Below, in pieces: positions 8,784 through 18,529 of a stretch of DNA of 64,000 nt (position 1 is its first letter; each line of letters opens with the position of its first letter). The translations under genes and the position numbers were made by a program. This stretch comes from Gardnerella vaginalis. Lineage in GTDB: Bacteria > Actinomycetota > Actinomycetes > Actinomycetales > Bifidobacteriaceae. The DNA is taken from assembly GCF_001546455.1 (NCBI RefSeq), contig NZ_KQ956813.1, forward strand, positions 62,001 to 126,000, in the 5' to 3' direction. The notes beneath the pieces were generated by a model. That model saw only the letters and a list, made by a program, of their open reading frames with translations, did not search any database and had not been told where the DNA came from.

Positions 8784-11702
8784 ATGCAAAAGCAATTTGA
8801 TTCTTTGCGGGCTACAAATAATAATGGCAATTTAATATACGACTTATCTAACATTCCTTCCGACTTAAAAATAACTGTTCAAGGAGCAAGAGAGCATAAT
8901 CTAAAGAACGTTAATATACAGCTTCCTAGAAATCGCATGATTGTTTTTACCGGGCTATCTGGTTCGGGTAAATCCTCTCTTGCATTCGACACTCTTTTTG
9001 CAGAAGGTCAAAGACGCTACGTTGAATCTTTAAGTTCTTATGCACGCCAATTCCTTGGAAGAATGGATAAGCCAGACGTAGATTTTATTGAAGGATTAAG
9101 CCCAGCAGTTTCGATTGACCAAAAAACCACTAATAGAAATCCTCGTTCTACTGTTGGCACAATTACAGAGGTTTATGATTACTTAAGACTTCTTTTTGCT
9201 CGTGTTGGAGTCCCGCATTGCCCACAATGCGGAATGCTTGTTAGTGCGCAAACGCCGCAGCAGATTACAGATTCTCTGCTTTCTTTGCCAGAACGAACAA
9301 GACTACAAATTCTAGCTCCTATTATTAGCGGAAGAAAAGGCGAGTTTAAAGACACTATTACTCTTCTTAGGTCAGATGGCTATTCTAGAGCGCTTATAGA
9401 TGGCCAAATGCGCGAGCTTTCCGAAGATATTGTTTTAGAAAAACAAAAGAAACATACTATAGAAGTTATTGTAGATAGATTAGTTATAAAAGATGGTATA
9501 CGTACTCGTATTACAGATTCTATAGAAACTGCATTAAAACTTTCTAAAGGCATTGTTATAGCTGATTTTGTAGATAGAGATAAAGATGCAAAAGATAGGC
9601 GTCAAAGTTTTTCAGCGCACAGGGCTTGCCCTAATAATCATCAGCTTAATCTAACAGAAATAGAGCCTAGAACATTCTCGTTTAATGCACCTTATGGCGC
9701 ATGCCCAAGTTGTTCTGGAATTGGGTACAATCTAGAAATTGACCCAGCTCTTGTTGTTCCAAATACAGAAAAATCACTTAACGAAGGCGCTATCGAACCT
9801 TGGGCATTAAATAAAGCGGCTGGAGAATATTACAGGCATGTTCTAAAAGGCTTAAGCGTAGAACTTGGATTTAGTATGGATACGCCTTGGGAAAATCTTC
9901 CAAAAGATGTTCAAGATTCAATACTCTACGGGCACGATTTTGAAGTAAAAGTTTCTTATAAAAACCGTTGGGGTAGGCAGCGCGAATATTCAACTGGATT
10001 CGAAGGCGTCGTGCGCACACTTATGCGAAAGCATAACGAAACAGACTCAGATCAAATGCGCCAATACTACGAGTCGTATATGCGCGAAGTGCCTTGCCAA
10101 ACTTGCAAGGGTAAACGATTGCGCCCAGAAGTATTAGCTGTTACAGTTTCACAATGCTCAATCGCAGATGTATGCGATATGCCGATTGAAAAAAGTCTTG
10201 AATGGATTAATGCTTTAAAGCTAGAAGGTTCAAGCAAAATAATTGCAAAAGAAATCGTAAAAGAAATCAAGTCAAGACTAGAATTTTTAAATGATGTTGG
10301 ATTAAGCTACTTAACTCTTTCTAGAGCAGCAAAAACACTTTCTGGCGGAGAGGCACAAAGAATTAGACTTGCAACACAAATTGGATCAGGGTTAGTTGGA
10401 GTTATGTATGTTCTTGACGAACCATCTATTGGCTTGCATCAAAGAGACAACGAAAAGCTTATAGCAACATTGCATAATCTTAGAGACCTTGGAAATACTC
10501 TTATTGTTGTTGAACACGATGAAGAAACAATACGCAAATCCGATTGGCTTGTAGACATTGGCCCCGAGGCTGGAGAAAACGGCGGAGAAGTTGTGTATTG
10601 CGGCCCTGCAAAAAATATAACAGAGGCAAGGCGTTCGATTACAGGAGACTATATTGCAAAAAGACGTACAATAGATGTTCCTAAAAAGCGTCGTAAAATC
10701 AACAAAAAACATGTTCTAACTATTGTTGGAGCAAAAGAACATAATCTAAAAAACATAAATGTAGAAATACCGCTAGGAGTTTTTACATGCATAACAGGAG
10801 TATCTGGCTCTGGAAAATCAAGCCTCATCAACTCAATACTTTACCCCGTATTAGCCGATAAGCTAAACGGCGCTCGCATTGTTCCAGGTTTACATAAGCG
10901 CGTAGACGGTTTGGAAAATTGCGACAAGGTTGTTCATGTTGATCAAAATCCTATTGGAAGAACACCAAGGTCAAATCCAGCAACCTACACTGGAGTTTGG
11001 GATAAAATTCGTACTCTTTTTGCGCAAACTCCAGAGGCAAAAGTTAGAGGATATGGTCCTGGACGATTTTCCTTTAACGTAAAAGGAGGCAGATGTGAAG
11101 CATGTAGCGGAGATGGAACGCTTAAAATCGAGATGAATTTTTTGCCAGATGTTTACGTTCAATGCGAAGAATGCCACGGAAAAAGGTATAATCGAGACAC
11201 GCTAGAAGTAACTTATAATGGCAAAACTGTTTCAGACGTATTAGATATGCCAATTTCCGAAGCAGCAGTATTCTTTAAAGCATATCCGTCTATTTCTAGA
11301 TATTTGGACACCTTGGTTAAAGTTGGATTGGGTTATATTAGGCTTGGCCAAAGTGCACCAACATTATCTGGCGGAGAGTCGCAAAGAGTAAAGCTTGCTA
11401 CGGAACTACAAAAACGTTCTACTGGAAAAACCGTTTATATTCTAGATGAACCTACTACAGGCTTGCATTTTGAAGATGTTCGTAAGCTTTTAAGTGTTCT
11501 TCAATCTTTGGTAGATAAAGGCAACAGCGTAATAGTTATCGAGCATAATCTTGATGTTATAAAGTGCGCGGATTGGATAATAGATTTAGGTCCAGAAGGA
11601 GGAAGCAAAGGCGGCGAAATCGTAGCAACCGGAGTTCCAGAAGACGTTGCAAATCAGCCAGAAAGCTGGACTGGAAGATTCCTAAAGCCAATGCTTAAAT
11701 AG
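8784..11702 (+). CDS. uvrA: Excinuclease ABC subunit A
   Basis: Damage-recognition ATPase of nucleotide excision repair, 972 residues, the normal UvrA length. It has two ABC modules with Walker [10 protein letters not shown] (about residue 55) and GVSGSGKSS (about 673), signatures [12 protein letters not shown] and [12 protein letters not shown], and three zinc-binding sites visible as C-x2-C pairs (CPQCG, CPSCSG/CQTCKG and CEACSG...CEECHG). The N-terminus has a 30-residue extension before the conserved [19 protein letters not shown] precedes the ATG by 5 bases. A LexA box in the promoter indicates SOS control. uvrC follows on the same strand after 84 bases. Confidence 0.97.
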   Translation: MQKQFDSLRATNNNGNLIYDLSNIPSDLKITVQGAREHNLKNVNIQLPRNRMIVFTGLSGSGKSSLAFDTLFAEGQRRYVESLSSYARQFLGRMDKPDVDFIEGLSPAVSIDQKTTNRNPRSTVGTITEVYDYLRLLFARVGVPHCPQCGMLVSAQTPQQITDSLLSLPERTRLQILAPIISGRKGEFKDTITLLRSDGYSRALIDGQMRELSEDIVLEKQKKHTIEVIVDRLVIKDGIRTRITDSIETALKLSKGIVIADFVDRDKDAKDRRQSFSAHRACPNNHQLNLTEIEPRTFSFNAPYGACPSCSGIGYNLEIDPALVVPNTEKSLNEGAIEPWALNKAAGEYYRHVLKGLSVELGFSMDTPWENLPKDVQDSILYGHDFEVKVSYKNRWGRQREYSTGFEGVVRTLMRKHNETDSDQMRQYYESYMREVPCQTCKGKRLRPEVLAVTVSQCSIADVCDMPIEKSLEWINALKLEGSSKIIAKEIVKEIKSRLEFLNDVGLSYLTLSRAAKTLSGGEAQRIRLATQIGSGLVGVMYVLDEPSIGLHQRDNEKLIATLHNLRDLGNTLIVVEHDEETIRKSDWLVDIGPEAGENGGEVVYCGPAKNITEARRSITGDYIAKRRTIDVPKKRRKINKKHVLTIVGAKEHNLKNINVEIPLGVFTCITGVSGSGKSSLINSILYPVLADKLNGARIVPGLHKRVDGLENCDKVVHVDQNPIGRTPRSNPATYTGVWDKIRTLFAQTPEAKVRGYGPGRFSFNVKGGRCEACSGDGTLKIEMNFLPDVYVQCEECHGKRYNRDTLEVTYNGKTVSDVLDMPISEAAVFFKAYPSISRYLDTLVKVGLGYIRLGQSAPTLSGGESQRVKLATELQKRSTGKTVYILDEPTTGLHFEDVRKLLSVLQSLVDKGNSVIVIEHNLDVIKCADWIIDLGPEGGSKGGEIVATGVPEDVANQPESWTGRFLKPMLK

Positions 11703-11786
11703 TAATAAAACGAGCAGTATCAAGCAAGAATTTTATGAAAAATTATCAAAAGATTTATGAAAATATCTATGAAAGGAGGTGAGATA

Positions 11787-14069
11787 ATGAATATTTTAAA
11801 TTCTAAAGACTCAAATATTGGAAAATCTAAAGAAAATAGAGATAATGAAGAAGTCAAAGAAGTCGAAGAAACCAGTAGGGGTGAATGGAAAAAAACTAGA
11901 TTAAGTAAATCTAGCAAAAATAATTTTGGAGCTCCGCTTTTAGGAGATAGTCGTGATTTATTTAGACCAAAAACTTCCGATATTCCAAATCAGCCTGGAG
12001 TATACAAGTGGAGAGACGAACGCGGAAAAGTAATATACGTTGGAAAAGCTAAGAGCTTAAGAGATAGGCTAGTAAACTATTTTCAGCCTTTAAACCAGTT
12101 ACATCCTAGAACTCAGTCAATGGTGTTAACTGCTAGAAGTTTAGAATGGACTGTTGTAAACACAGAGCTTGAGGCTTTAACACTTGAATATACGTGGATT
12201 AAAGAGTTTAATCCACGCTTTAATGTTGTTTTTAAAGACGATAAAACATACCCATACATTGCCGTGTCAGTAAATGACGATTTTCCAAGGGTGTGGATTA
12301 CTAGAAATCGAAATTCAAAGTCAACGCGCTATTTTGGTCCATATGCAAAGGTGTGGCAGCTAAAACATAGTTTAGATTCCTTGCTTAAAACTTTTCCAGT
12401 TAGAACGTGCAGACAATCTGTTTTCAATAAAGCACATAAAACAGGAAGGCCTTGCTTACTTGCCTCTATAGGAAAATGCTCAGCACCTTGCGTGCAAAAA
12501 ATAGATAGTAAAACACACAGAGATAACGTTGAGCAATTAGTTGGTATTTTAACTGGTGCCATCGGGGATTCTTATATTAACGATTTAACAAAGCAAATGA
12601 AGGATTTAAGCAATAATCTAGATTTTGAAGGTGCTGCAAAAATACGCGATAAAATCAACATTTTTAAAACTGTTATTCAACAAAATTCCGTTGTTTTTAA
12701 CGATCAAGTAGAAGCAGATGTTTTTGGTTTTAGTGCGGATTCTCTAGAAGCATGTGTTCATGCATTTTTTGTTAGAGAAGGTTTACTTCGCGGAGAAAAA
12801 AACTGGCAAGTCGAAAGAAGCGAAGACATTAGTGATGCGGATATAATCGCAAATCTACTTGTTAAGGTTTATTGCGAATACAATCCTGCGGAGTCAAAAA
12901 TAAGCTTTAGCAAATCCGAAGATGTTGAAAAATCTAATAGTTTGCAAATACAGCAATCAAGAAACGCTTTGCAAATAGATTATTCGAGTTATTCTAGCGG
13001 CTCAAATATAGACTCCTCATACCGAGCTAGAGAAACAAAAGAGCGCAAAAAGCGTCAAGAAACAACTGGAAGGGGAGATTTGCTTGACCCCATTTGCCCA
13101 ATACCTAGGGAGATTATTGTTCCTATTGAACTAGAAAGAGTTCAGAAAGAAAATCTTGAAAACTGGCTTAGCGATTTAAGAGGCTCAAAAGTAACTATTA
13201 GAGTTGCAGAACGTGGTGATAAGCGTTCGCTTATGGATAAGGCCAACTTGAATGCAGCGCAATCTTTAAAGCAGATGAAAATAAGTAGGATTTCTACTTT
13301 AGAATCTAGAACTAATGCTATGAATCAGGTTGCTGCAGCACTTTCAATGAGCGAGTCTCCTTTACGAATTGAGTGTTACGATATCTCAAATTCTGCCGAC
13401 GGAAAATATCAAGTGGCATCAATGGTTGTTTTTGAAGATGGTGTTGCAAATCCTAGTGAATATAGAAGATTCTCTATAAAAGGTAAAGATGGACTTGGCA
13501 AGCTCGACGATTTAAGTGCCTTGTATGAAACAATTTCTAGACGTTTTAAGCATAAGGATGACTCTATTAATTCTGGTGAAAATAATTCTGATGAAAACAA
13601 TAAAAAAGCTGGTGTTAAAAAATTTGCTTATAAACCAAATCTTGTAATTGTTGATGGCGGCATTGAGCAGGCAAAAGCCGCTAAAAAAGCAATGATTGAT
13701 AGCAATGTTAAAGGCATAACAGTATGCGGATTGTCTAAAAAATTGGAAGAAGTTTGGCTTCCAGATAATCAATATCCGATTATTCTAAAAAGAAGCTCCG
13801 AAGGCTTATATTTGCTGCAAAGAGCTAGGGATGAATCTCATCGTTTTGCTATTACATACCATAGGCAAAAACGCGCAAAAGCAATGCTGCACTCGTCTAT
13901 TGACTCAATTCCTGGAGTTGGTGAATCTTATAAAAAACGCTTAATATCAAAGTTTGGCAGCGTTAAGAATATAAAAGAGGCTAGTGTAGAGGATTTGCAA
14001 AAAGTTCCAGGAATTGGCTTGTTAAAAGCTAAGACCATCTATAAGTTTTTGCACTCGCAATCAAGCTAA
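11787..14069 (+). CDS. uvrC: Excinuclease ABC subunit C
   Basis: The dual-incision nuclease of excision repair, 760 residues. Order: a GIY-YIG nuclease domain (GVYKWRDERGKVIYVGKAK, about residues 70-145), UVR helix pair (about 265-300), the C-terminal RNase H-like endonuclease domain, and tandem helix-hairpin-helix motifs (SIPGVGESYKKRL and KVPGIGLLKAKTI). The start is fixed by the near-perfect AAAGGAGGTGA (11772-11782), 4 bases before the ATG; an in-frame ATG at 11757 lacks this. Two unusual low-complexity parts stand out: a charged N-terminal 50 residues, and a Ser/Arg-rich insert at about 370-436 between the UVR and nuclease domains. Confidence 0.95.
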   Translation: MNILNSKDSNIGKSKENRDNEEVKEVEETSRGEWKKTRLSKSSKNNFGAPLLGDSRDLFRPKTSDIPNQPGVYKWRDERGKVIYVGKAKSLRDRLVNYFQPLNQLHPRTQSMVLTARSLEWTVVNTELEALTLEYTWIKEFNPRFNVVFKDDKTYPYIAVSVNDDFPRVWITRNRNSKSTRYFGPYAKVWQLKHSLDSLLKTFPVRTCRQSVFNKAHKTGRPCLLASIGKCSAPCVQKIDSKTHRDNVEQLVGILTGAIGDSYINDLTKQMKDLSNNLDFEGAAKIRDKINIFKTVIQQNSVVFNDQVEADVFGFSADSLEACVHAFFVREGLLRGEKNWQVERSEDISDADIIANLLVKVYCEYNPAESKISFSKSEDVEKSNSLQIQQSRNALQIDYSSYSSGSNIDSSYRARETKERKKRQETTGRGDLLDPICPIPREIIVPIELERVQKENLENWLSDLRGSKVTIRVAERGDKRSLMDKANLNAAQSLKQMKISRISTLESRTNAMNQVAAALSMSESPLRIECYDISNSADGKYQVASMVVFEDGVANPSEYRRFSIKGKDGLGKLDDLSALYETISRRFKHKDDSINSGENNSDENNKKAGVKKFAYKPNLVIVDGGIEQAKAAKKAMIDSNVKGITVCGLSKKLEEVWLPDNQYPIILKRSSEGLYLLQRARDESHRFAITYHRQKRAKAMLHSSIDSIPGVGESYKKRLISKFGSVKNIKEASVEDLQKVPGIGLLKAKTIYKFLHSQSS

Positions 14070-14120
14070 ACAATTTTATGGCATGTTGATTAGTCATGAT
14101 AAGCAACTAGCCTTATAAGT

Positions 14121-15251
14121 ATGTCTCAAGAAATTGAAATAGGTTTGGGCAAAAAAGCCCGAGTTGCATACTCACTAGACGATATTGCTATACTTCCTTC
14201 TCGTCGTTCTCGCGACCCGCAAGCTGTTTCTACATCATGGCAAGTCGATGCTTATAGTTTTGACGTACCAATTATTGCCGCTCCAATGGATTCTGTTACA
14301 AGTCCAGATACGGCTATTGCAATGGGTCAAATGGGCGCTTTGGGTGTGCTGGATTTGGAAGGCGTGTGGACTAGATACGAAGACCCAGAGCCTCTTCTTA
14401 AAGAGATTGCTCAGCTTCCAAGCGAAAAAGCTACCAAGCGCATACAAGAGATTTATTCGGAACCAATTAAACCAGAACTTATTGTTAAGCGTTTGCGTAC
14501 AATTCGAGACGCTGGAGTTACAGTAGCTGGTGCTCTTTCTCCGCAGCGCACTCAAGAGTTTTACTCAACGGTTCTAGAGGCAGGCGTTGATTTATTTGTG
14601 ATTCGAGGAACTGCTGTTAGCGCAGAACACGTTTCTAAAGATCATGAGTCGCTTGATTTAAAGAAGTTTATTTACGATTTAGATGTTCCAGTTATTGTTG
14701 GCGGTTGCGCAGATTACACTTCCGCATTGCATTTAATGCGAACTGGTGCTGCTGGAATCCTTGTTGGATTTGGCGGCGGAGCTGTTTCTGCAACAATGAA
14801 CACTCTAGGAGTTCAAGCTCCAATGGCAACTGCTATTGCAGACGTTGCAGAAGCTCGCAGAGATTATATGGATGAATCTGGTGGCCGATACGTTCAAATT
14901 ATTGCAGACGGCGGAATGGGAACTTCTGGTAACTTTATTAAAGCGCTCGCCATGGGAGCAGATGCTGTAATGCTTGGCACTCCTTTGGCTCGAGCTACAG
15001 AAGCGCCAGGACGCGGAATGCATTGGGGAGCGGAGGCTCGTCATCCTTCTCTTCCAAGAGGCATACGTACAGATGCTGGAACTGTTGCTCCTTTGGAGAA
15101 TATTTTATTTGGACCAAGCCATATGGCAGATGGAAAAACTAACTTTATCGGTGCTTTAAGGCGCACAATGGCATCTACAGGCTATGTTGATGTTAAAAGC
15201 TTCCAGCGCTGCAGTGTTGTTTTTAATCCATTCCATCAAGATATAAGATAA
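14121..15251 (+). CDS. guaB3: GuaB3-type IMP dehydrogenase-related protein
   Basis: A TIM-barrel protein of the IMPDH/GMPR superfamily, 376 residues, without the CBS domains of true GuaB. It begins IGLGKKARVAYSLDDIAILPSRRSRDP, the characteristic GuaB3 opening, and has the phosphate-binding loops IIADGGMGTSGNF and GADAVMLGTPLARA. The catalytic-loop Cys of classic IMPDH is not evident; the equivalent segment GALSPQRTQEF is different. A role in guanine-nucleotide metabolism is likely, but the reaction should not be assumed to be IMP oxidation. No Shine-Dalgarno sequence is visible before the ATG, and TAGCCT lies 7 bases upstream, so the message may be leaderless. A perfect terminator follows. 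Confidence 0.85.
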   Translation: MSQEIEIGLGKKARVAYSLDDIAILPSRRSRDPQAVSTSWQVDAYSFDVPIIAAPMDSVTSPDTAIAMGQMGALGVLDLEGVWTRYEDPEPLLKEIAQLPSEKATKRIQEIYSEPIKPELIVKRLRTIRDAGVTVAGALSPQRTQEFYSTVLEAGVDLFVIRGTAVSAEHVSKDHESLDLKKFIYDLDVPVIVGGCADYTSALHLMRTGAAGILVGFGGGAVSATMNTLGVQAPMATAIADVAEARRDYMDESGGRYVQIIADGGMGTSGNFIKALAMGADAVMLGTPLARATEAPGRGMHWGAEARHPSLPRGIRTDAGTVAPLENILFGPSHMADGKTNFIGALRRTMASTGYVDVKSFQRCSVVFNPFHQDIR

Positions 15252-15278
15252 TTATTAAATACTGTTAAGTTAGATTAG

Positions 15279-15318
15279 ATTGCGCGCTCGAGTTAAAAAT
15301 TTGAGCGCGCAATTCATT
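15279..15318. terminator. Strong terminator after guaB3
   Basis: A perfect 11-bp stem, ATTGCGCGCTC (15279-15289) with GAGCGCGCAAT (15303-15313), encloses a 13-nt AT-rich loop and is followed by TCATTTTT. Confidence 0.9.
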
Positions 15319-15550
15319 TTTGCAATGTGTATAACTTTAATCTAAATAATCCTTTATTTTTCAATAAAAATTTAGAGATCATCTATATTTTATCCACATA
15401 TTAAATCAGCTCTTTTATTTTTTGAAATTAGCTGTATGCTTTATTTAAACCTCGAAAAACAAGGTCTAAAACAAAAAAATAAATAAATAAAACAAAATAA
15501 GGAATTAAACAATAAATGACTTAAACAATTAACTAGAGAAGAAGGAAAAC
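15319..15550. other. AT-rich stretch upstream of the orphan gene
   Basis: Very AT-rich DNA with no open frame of note. A TTGAAA (15422-15427) could be a -35, but no convincing -10 sits at the right distance. An A-rich track with several AAATAAAT units precedes the Shine-Dalgarno sequence of the next gene. It probably carries that gene's promoter and a long leader. Confidence 0.4.
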
Positions 15551-16132
15551 ATGAGAAATTTTTCTAATACCATGTTATTGGCAAACGATGATGATAATGA
15601 AACATTTTGGGAGGTTGTTAACAGCAACTTTCCAAATGAAAACATCCCTACACAATTCCAGCATGGCGAAAGAAAAACTTTGCCAGTATTTGAAGGATTA
15701 ATACCCGTAGGCTCGTCTCGATCTATGGCAAGTTACCATGTCTCTTCGTGCTTTAATAGTAAGCACGGCGAAAAGATGTATTTGTATCTTGCAATGCAAA
15801 TATGCAAAGTAGCATGCATAATTGGCGATGTTTCTCATGGTAGGCCAATATCGCCAGAAATGAAAAATGCTCTAACAAAAGATTGCTTATATAAACTTGA
15901 AAATATGTGGTATTTAATTAATGAATGCTACAAAGATAAGCATAATAAATCTAAAATTTCTGATTTAAGATCCAGCCCAACAATACCCAAGATGATAAAT
16001 GGAATATTGGTATCTCCATCATGCTTAGAAGCAGTTGTGCTACTTTACATTGGTCCTAATGAATATTGGGCATCTTTAAAGCTTCAATTTAAAATGGGAA
16101 GGTGGATTTGCACATTAGCCGATATTGGGTAA
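15551..16132 (+). CDS. Hypothetical protein, 193 residues
   Basis: I do not recognise this protein. It is a soluble-looking, mixed-charge sequence without signal peptide or membrane segment. It has several Cys residues (about positions 67, 87, 91, 113, 126 and 157) that are not arranged as an obvious metal site. Hydrophobic stretches such as LEAVVLLYIGPNEYW suggest a folded domain. GAAGAAGGAAAAC gives a good ribosome-binding site before the ATG. It is monocistronic: the guaB3 terminator lies upstream and a hairpin follows. Its long AT-rich leader and lack of operon partners differ from the housekeeping genes on both sides, which fits an acquired or lineage-specific gene. Confidence 0.7.
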   Translation: MRNFSNTMLLANDDDNETFWEVVNSNFPNENIPTQFQHGERKTLPVFEGLIPVGSSRSMASYHVSSCFNSKHGEKMYLYLAMQICKVACIIGDVSHGRPISPEMKNALTKDCLYKLENMWYLINECYKDKHNKSKISDLRSSPTIPKMINGILVSPSCLEAVVLLYIGPNEYWASLKLQFKMGRWICTLADIG

Positions 16133-16223
16133 GTCTGCTCTAAACTATAAAAGTTTGTTTTATAAGTCATGCTTTAAACGCCACTAGATTCAAATATTAG
16201 GGTGTTAAATTATTGGTATTAAG

Positions 16224-16268
16224 CCCTGGAGAATAACTTGCATTGCCTTGTTTGCATCCAGGGTCTTT
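16224..16268 (+). terminator. Hairpin terminator after the orphan gene
   Basis: CCCTGGA (16224-16230) pairs with TCCAGGG (16257-16263) across a 26-nt loop and is followed by TCTTTTGT. The stem is short and the loop long, so it is a moderate terminator. Confidence 0.6.
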
Positions 16269-16315
16269 TGTAAAAAACGCCAATTTTTTATAAAGATTTT
16301 TGTATCACTCTTGTT

Positions 16316-16350
16316 TTGAGTTGGCTTGCATATACCGTACAATTAAAAGC
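16316..16350 (+). promoter_or_regulatory. Promoter of fadD, apparently leaderless
   Basis: TTGAGT (16316-16321), a 16-base spacer and TACAAT (16338-16343) form a good promoter. Only 7 bases separate the -10 from the ATG at 16351, and no Shine-Dalgarno sequence is present. Transcription would start on or next to the A of the start codon. Confidence 0.65.
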
Positions 16351-18405
16351 ATGCTGCGAGAATTTTCTGTAGAAGACATTCACCCAACTAACGACGGTGA
16401 CACAATTTATTCATTGCTTGCAAATAGAGCAATGCGAGATCCCCAAGGCGTAATTGCACAAGTGCAAGATGATAACACTCGCCAATGGCACGACGTTACT
16501 GCATCAGAAATGCTATCTAAAGTTCGTTCTACTGCAAGAGGCTTAATTGCTCTTGGCGTTAAGCAAGGAGATAAAGTCGTTATTTATTCTCCAACTTGCT
16601 ACGAGTGGGGTGTAGTAGACTTTGCTTGCGCTTGCATTGGAGTAGTAACTATTCCTATTTACGAAACTGATTCTGCTTTGCAGGCTGCAGATATTATCTC
16701 GGAAGTAAAGCCAGTAATTGCTTTTGCTGGAGATGACGAGCATGCACAATGCTTGGAAAGAGTTCGCCAAGATAATAAGCGTATTTCTTTAAAAACAATT
16801 TTCAACTTTAAAGCAAATGGTATTGGAGCAGTTATTGACTTTGGAAAGTCAATAAGCGACGATGAGCTAAACAACGCTATTAATAAAATAAAAGCAGATG
16901 ATTTAGCAACAATTGTTTACACATCTGGGTCTACTGGCAGGCCAAAGGGGGCAATGCTTTCTAACAGAAACTTTACTCATATTGTTTATGCAGCATACGA
17001 TGTTTTAAACGATATGCTCTACAAGCCTAGTAGGATTTTATTGTTCCTTCCTTTAGCTCATTGCTTTGCAAGATATATTCAATATGTTGCAATTGGATCA
17101 AATGGCGTTATTGGCTATGTTCCAAACGCTAAGCACTTATTGGCAGATTTGCGTAGCTTTAAGCCTACGTATTTGCTTGGTGTTCCTAGAGTCTTTGAAA
17201 AAGTTTATAACGCAGCCTCTCAAAAGGCTGGTGCTGGAATTCGCGGTAGAATCTTCGCTAAAGCTGTTCAGCATTTTGTTCAATGGTCTAAAGACGAAGT
17301 TAAAGGTAAGTCGCATTCTGTTTATGCAAAATTGCAGCACGATTTTTATATGAAGACTGTTGGATCTTCTATTAGGTCTGCTTTAGGTCCTAATTTAGCA
17401 TGGCTTGCATGCGGCGGGGCTCCAATCAACGCAGAGCTTGCTCATTTCTTTAATGGCTTTGATGGAATAACCTTTATTCAAGGCTATGGAATGACAGAAA
17501 CCGCAGCTCCATGTGTTGTTAATTTTGAGCATGCAAATCAGGTTGGATCTGTTGGAAAGCCTGGTCCTGGAATCACTATTCGCATTGCACAAGATGGAGA
17601 AGTTCTTGTTAAAGGTCCTAACGTTTTTGTTGGATATTACGGAAAACCAGAGCTTACTGCAGAAGTTATTGATCAAGATGGTTGGCTTCATTCTGGCGAT
17701 TTAGGCGAGATTGACGATGAAGGCTTCTTAACAATTACTGGTAGAAAGAAAGATATTATTATTACTGCTGGTGGAAAAAACATAAGCCCAGCTCCTCTTG
17801 AAACCATTATTTCAAAGTGTCCTCTTGTTTCGCACGCTGTTGTTGTTGGAGACGGAAAGCCATTTGTTTCTGCTCTTATTGAACTTGAGCCAGACATGGT
17901 TCATTCATGGCTTAAGAGTCAAGGCATGGACGAGAATCTTCCAATGAAGTCTATTGCAGAAAATGACGCAATAAGATCTGTTGTTCAGCAATTTATTGAT
18001 CAGGCAAACAGCACTGTATCTAGAGCAGAATCTATTCGTAAGTTTGTTATTTTAGACGAAGAATTCTCTCAAGATGCTGGTACGTTAACACCAAGCATGA
18101 AGGTTGTGCGTCCAAAGGTTTTGAAGAGATATAGCGATATTATAGAAACTCATCTTTATGCTCCAAAACCTAATAGCAAGCCGCTTCCTGCAACAGTTAA
18201 GATTCTAGATAAAACAACGGAAACTGTTAAGCAAGCTCAAGAAACTGTTAAGCAGGCTCAAGAGGTTGTTACACCTAAAGTTAAGCAGGCAATTGATCAA
18301 GCTGCAACGCATCTAAAGCGTTTTGGCGAAGATTTGCCTTCGCAAGCTGAGTCTAAGGAATCTTATTCTACGGTTGAAGAAGGCAACAATACCGCTAACG
18401 AATAA
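16351..18405 (+). CDS. fadD: Long-chain fatty-acid--CoA ligase (AMP-forming)
   Basis: An adenylate-forming enzyme of 684 residues that activates fatty acids to acyl-CoA via acyl-AMP. The AMP-binding signature is YTSGSTGRPKGAML (about residue 190). Further motifs are GYGMTETAAPCV (A5), HSGDLGEIDDEGFLTITGRKKDII (A7/A8) and the C-terminal GGKNISPAPLE region. It is the long-chain (FACL/FAA1-like) type. The start at 16351 is preferred over an in-frame codon at 16300, because the family N-terminus LREFSVEDI begins here and a promoter occupies the DNA just upstream. The last 60 residues carry repeated TVKQAQE heptads, predicted as a short amphipathic or coiled-coil tail. Confidence 0.92.
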   Translation: MLREFSVEDIHPTNDGDTIYSLLANRAMRDPQGVIAQVQDDNTRQWHDVTASEMLSKVRSTARGLIALGVKQGDKVVIYSPTCYEWGVVDFACACIGVVTIPIYETDSALQAADIISEVKPVIAFAGDDEHAQCLERVRQDNKRISLKTIFNFKANGIGAVIDFGKSISDDELNNAINKIKADDLATIVYTSGSTGRPKGAMLSNRNFTHIVYAAYDVLNDMLYKPSRILLFLPLAHCFARYIQYVAIGSNGVIGYVPNAKHLLADLRSFKPTYLLGVPRVFEKVYNAASQKAGAGIRGRIFAKAVQHFVQWSKDEVKGKSHSVYAKLQHDFYMKTVGSSIRSALGPNLAWLACGGAPINAELAHFFNGFDGITFIQGYGMTETAAPCVVNFEHANQVGSVGKPGPGITIRIAQDGEVLVKGPNVFVGYYGKPELTAEVIDQDGWLHSGDLGEIDDEGFLTITGRKKDIIITAGGKNISPAPLETIISKCPLVSHAVVVGDGKPFVSALIELEPDMVHSWLKSQGMDENLPMKSIAENDAIRSVVQQFIDQANSTVSRAESIRKFVILDEEFSQDAGTLTPSMKVVRPKVLKRYSDIIETHLYAPKPNSKPLPATVKILDKTTETVKQAQETVKQAQEVVTPKVKQAIDQAATHLKRFGEDLPSQAESKESYSTVEEGNNTANE

Positions 18406-18422
18406 CGGTTTTACAAATAAAC

Positions 18423-18514
18423 ATAAAGGCTAGTTATATTGCAAATAGATTGCGCAAGTTGGTATTACGCTACGGCTTGTATAATTACTATTTGCGATTT
18501 TAATTAGCCTTTAT
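18423..18514 (+). other. 92-nt nested hairpin in the fadD-def gap
   Basis: An outer 14-bp stem pairs 18423-18436 with 18501-18514 (one G-T pair). An inner perfect 8-bp stem pairs GCAAATAG (18441-18448) with CTATTTGC (18488-18495). An apical CAAG/CTTG (18455-18458 with 18476-18479) completes it. A TATAAT at 18480-18485, probably the def -10, lies inside the right half. The element ends 6 bases before the def ribosome-binding site. It could terminate fadD or control def. The pairing is directly readable; the function is not. Confidence 0.7.
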
Positions 18515-18529
18515 TGTTTAAGGAGTGCT

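Noticed and set aside
18423-18514. The nested hairpin as a tRNA or known riboswitch
   Set aside because: There is no cloverleaf or T-arm consensus, and no riboswitch core that I recognise; it is one long rod.
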